From NCBI GenBank assembly GCA_963693315.1, contig OY856186.1, positions 134,546,428-134,610,427 on the forward strand: a stretch of 64,000 bases of DNA, read 5' to 3'. Within the stretch, counting starts at the first letter, position 1; each line of letters starts with the position of its first letter. This stretch comes from Diogma glabrata. Its lineage: Eukaryota > Arthropoda > Insecta > Diptera > Cylindrotomidae. Under the pieces are notes generated by a model, which was not told the origin of the DNA, did not search any database, and worked only from the letters and a program-made list of their open reading frames with translations. A program made the position numbers and the translations under genes. This document shows positions 60,081 to 64,000 of this stretch, one piece after another.

Positions 60081-60357
60081 GTTTAAACTAATCTGATACA
60101 TCAGATTCTACTGGCACACATAACTGTCTGATCTCGAAATCTACCTATTTCTAGCGGATATACGTCAAAATCAATCAATTTTTGTCAGAAAAAAGCCTCT
60201 AGTTTCTTAACCACGTGTCGGATTTTGCTGATTCACGAACTTGTCCAAGATATTATTACAACACACAAGTACAGAAAATTTTTTTGATCTACCTCAACAA
60301 ATGCGACCGTGAGAGTGCCGGTCGTTTTCGTTATATCTCATATCGTTTATATATATA
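60081..60357 (-). repeat. Mixed repeat scrap before the second transposon copy
   Basis: 60081-60171 is the end of the 310-bp repeat (CCTATTTCTAGCGGATATAC). 60172-60350 is an inverted CCGGCRCTCTCACG unit ending ATATCTCATATCGTTTATAT. Together they show two families fused side by side. Confidence 0.65.
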
Positions 60358-61754
60358 TGAGCAATTTCACGAAGATTCAACATCGTTTTGACTTGACCCT
60401 TTTAATTTTGATTATTTTTTTTTTATGGATAGTCTTGGATAAATAAAAAATACGAGTTCTCTTAGAATTTTTTTTTCGACCAGGGGTCTTCACAGGGTAC
60501 CCCTCAATTTTTTGTTATTTTGTGATGTGAGTGCATTTTGACGAGCGATTGTAGAAAAACTACTGAATCGATTTTCATAAATGATATGTCGTTGAATAGG
60601 TATTAGAACAAAGTTTTTAAAAATGTACACTGTTAATTTTTTGAAATAATTTTTAACGGTGTAACATAAGAAAAAAACGGTGTAATTGAAAAAAAGATGG
60701 CATAGCCTCTTTTTTTTTTTTTTTTTAAACAAAATTGAAGCTTATTTTATATCTAACAACTTGTGAAAGTTTAGGACTAGCGATATTTTTTATTTTAAAG
60801 ATAAAATTCGTTGTGCATATGACTGTCGGGAATCAGTTTTTTTTGTTCTGAAGGAAAATTATAAAAATGGCGTTATAAACTAAGAGATTTTTTTTTTATG
60901 TTAAATATCAAATATTTTATTATTAGATGAACTTTTTAAAATATTATAAAAATTATATATGTAGTACAATAAATAAAATAAATACAATTGTTAAAAATGA
61001 TTTACTTATTTTACAAACAGAAGTTTCTTTTGAATAGGAAAGCACTTCTGCAATTATTTTCTTTGTATTAGATAACATAAAAAATGAAATGTTTATTTAT
61101 CACTTTTAGTAATCACTTGTCACTCTTATAAAAAATAATTTGACAGTCTCGACTGCAAACAAAAAAGCCGTATAAATAACTAAATCTATTTAGGAACGTT
61201 TGACTAGAGAAGCATTATGTTCGTATTATGTTATTATGGAATCATAAAGTAAAAGACTGTATTTTAACATTAAATTACAAATATTTTATTATTGTATAAA
61301 CTTTTTAAAATATCATACAAATTATATATGTGAAAATAAATATAGTTATTAAAAACTATTTACTTATTTTCCATTCAAAAGTTTCTTTTGAGTTGGAAAA
61401 CATTTTTGCATTTATTGTCTTAGTATCTACTGGTACAAAAGAATGAAATTTTTGAGTTCCACTTATAGTAATCGCATTTTTATATCGATTTTGTAATTTT
61501 TCTTTTGTTAATTGATATTCATTTTTATCGGCGTATCCAAAGTTCATGGTAGATTCCCATTTTAAAGCCCATTCGAAAAGTTTTTTTGGTGTATCAATAA
61601 TATTATCTTCGCTCGCCATACTATAACGGTGTGCAGCACGCTTCAGTGTACCACCAATTCCATCACAAGGTCCCTTTCCATGGCTGGTAGCATGAAAATG
61701 CCATTCAGCGTCAACCTTAAAGTCTTCTTTATGGTGGCATAAGTTAGTTAGGTT
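60358..61754 (-). mobile_element. Long-TIR DNA transposon, copy 2 (cut by assembly gap)
   Basis: TIR arm 60358-60955, then 60900-61100 repeats in degraded form what is found at 61265-61470, that is, the 3' end of the transposase gene is present twice in tandem, about 360 bp apart. From 61149 the sequence matches window positions 1-600. The gene enters the N gap at 61755. Confidence 0.8.
61356..61754 (-). pseudogene. Transposase C-terminal part, copy 2 (open, cut by gap)
   Basis: The frame is open from the gap to the stop at 61356: HKEDFKVDAEW, HATSHGKGPCDGIGGTLKR, then DTPKKLFEWALKWES and a KFHSFVPVDTKTINAK tail. It keeps the Trp codon that is a stop in copy 1. About 130 codons are visible, so this copy may be intact beyond the gap; listed as partial because its start cannot be seen. 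Confidence 0.7.
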
Positions 61755-61954
61755 NNNNNNNNNNNNNNNNNNNNNNNNNNNNNNNNNNNNNNNNNNNNNN
61801 NNNNNNNNNNNNNNNNNNNNNNNNNNNNNNNNNNNNNNNNNNNNNNNNNNNNNNNNNNNNNNNNNNNNNNNNNNNNNNNNNNNNNNNNNNNNNNNNNNNN
61901 NNNNNNNNNNNNNNNNNNNNNNNNNNNNNNNNNNNNNNNNNNNNNNNNNNNNNN
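61755..61954. other. Assembly gap, 200 N
   Basis: Exactly 200 undetermined bases. The round number suggests a placeholder, so the true distance and orientation of the flanks may differ. Sequence after the gap does not continue the transposase. Confidence 0.99.
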
Positions 61955-62344
61955 TATCTTAGGGGTGCTGGCGGATGAACTGTATTCAGTCAACGGTAGC
62001 ACTCTCAATCTTAGCTAATGAATATTCCTTGATGCTGGAACGCTGTAGCTTGCTCGAAGAAACGAGCTTTCATATAACTATATATCTGAGCTTTAATCAT
62101 TGAAAAATATACTGCGTCCCATAATCAAGGATTGTGCCATTAGCTGGACTATTCGCAAACCAATTTCAGTTTTGTTCCTGCAAATTTTTAAAACAAATTT
62201 GCTTTTTATCTCTTATTTTATTTTTATTTTCCCTATCCTATCACGAAATATTGGCCTATGTCATATTTTATATGTGATAGGATTTATAGTTTAGTTGTCC
62301 ATTATTTAACAAAAAATATTAAAAAAACAAAAAAAAAAACAGAT
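61955..62344. other. Unassigned stretch after the gap
   Basis: More balanced base composition than most of the window (GGGGTGCTGGCGGATGAACT). No frame longer than about 60 codons and no motif recognised. Confidence 0.45.
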
Positions 62345-62481
62345 TTGCGTCCATTAACATCCTTAGAACGTATGTTGTTGTGGGACCTTGGTCTTAAAAG
62401 GTTTTTATGTGTTGTTGTGACACATATTGTAATGCCTACTACACATCACATTTTATTAAAAAAAAAAAAAAAAAAAAAAAA
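62345..62481 (+). mobile_element. LINE copy C: 3' end only
   Basis: The last 115 bases or so match the 3' ends of copies A and B read on the other strand: GTTGTTGTGGGACC, GGTCTTAAAAGG, ATGTGTTGTTGTGACACATA and CACATTTTATT, followed by a run of A (62459-62481). Severe 5' truncation. Confidence 0.8.

Positions 62482-64000
<1,519 letters not shown>

Overview
The window is AT-rich nuclear DNA of an animal, most likely an insect or another arthropod. Evidence: spliced exons of a monocarboxylate-transporter (SLC16/MFS) gene with GT/AG introns, Ty3/Gypsy and non-LTR retrotransposons, several hAT transposase remnants, many short inverted-repeat elements and long (TA)n tracts. There are no bacterial operons. 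The order or species cannot be fixed from sequence alone. There is a 200-base N gap at 61755-61954.

Only one ordinary host gene is visible: two exons on the plus strand (37530-37703 and 38305-38465). They encode consecutive transmembrane segments of an SLC16-type transporter. Its other exons are not recognisable here, so most of the window is either intron or flank of that gene, filled with transposons.

Layout. 1-2071: a long-terminal-inverted-repeat (TIR) DNA transposon with a broken transposase. 2.1-8.6 kb: hairpin repeats, a foldback carrying a tRNA-Leu-like segment, and a 3.2-kb long-TIR element hosting other insertions. 8.6-21.3 kb: a retroelement block with one LINE tail, two copies of a second LINE, a broken Gypsy whose 3' part is duplicated, a nearly intact but internally deleted gag-integrase Gypsy with 128-bp LTRs, and a non-autonomous copy of the window-edge transposon. 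21.3-37 kb: satellites, MITEs, three dispersed copies of a repeat family (24.8, 35.0 and 47.7 kb) and a 4-kb palindrome around a 453-bp satellite. 37.5-38.5 kb: the transporter exons. 39-42 kb: two elements sitting between (TA)n blocks; the larger has a spliced gene tail invaded by a Gypsy gag. 42-51 kb: repeats and a hAT C-terminus whose terminal repeat is mirrored across a 310-bp (TA)n. 51-56 kb: a hAT gene interrupted by a 1.6-kb element and then by a second hAT end. 56.7-58.9 kb: a GGTCATGGT minisatellite split by a transposon that itself carries a MITE. 59-64 kb: tandem repeats, a second copy of the window-edge transposon, a third LINE tail running into (TA)n, and a hAT copy leaving the window.

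The elements do not form a pathway; the story is nested insertion. Recent events are readable because sister copies show the empty site: a solo LTR and a 230-bp MITE in the 25-kb repeat copy. The most unusual items are the long-TIR transposon with an unplaced transposase, the in-frame gag-integrase Gypsy with a SAP-like motif, and the repeated pairing of transposon ends with (TA)n tracts.
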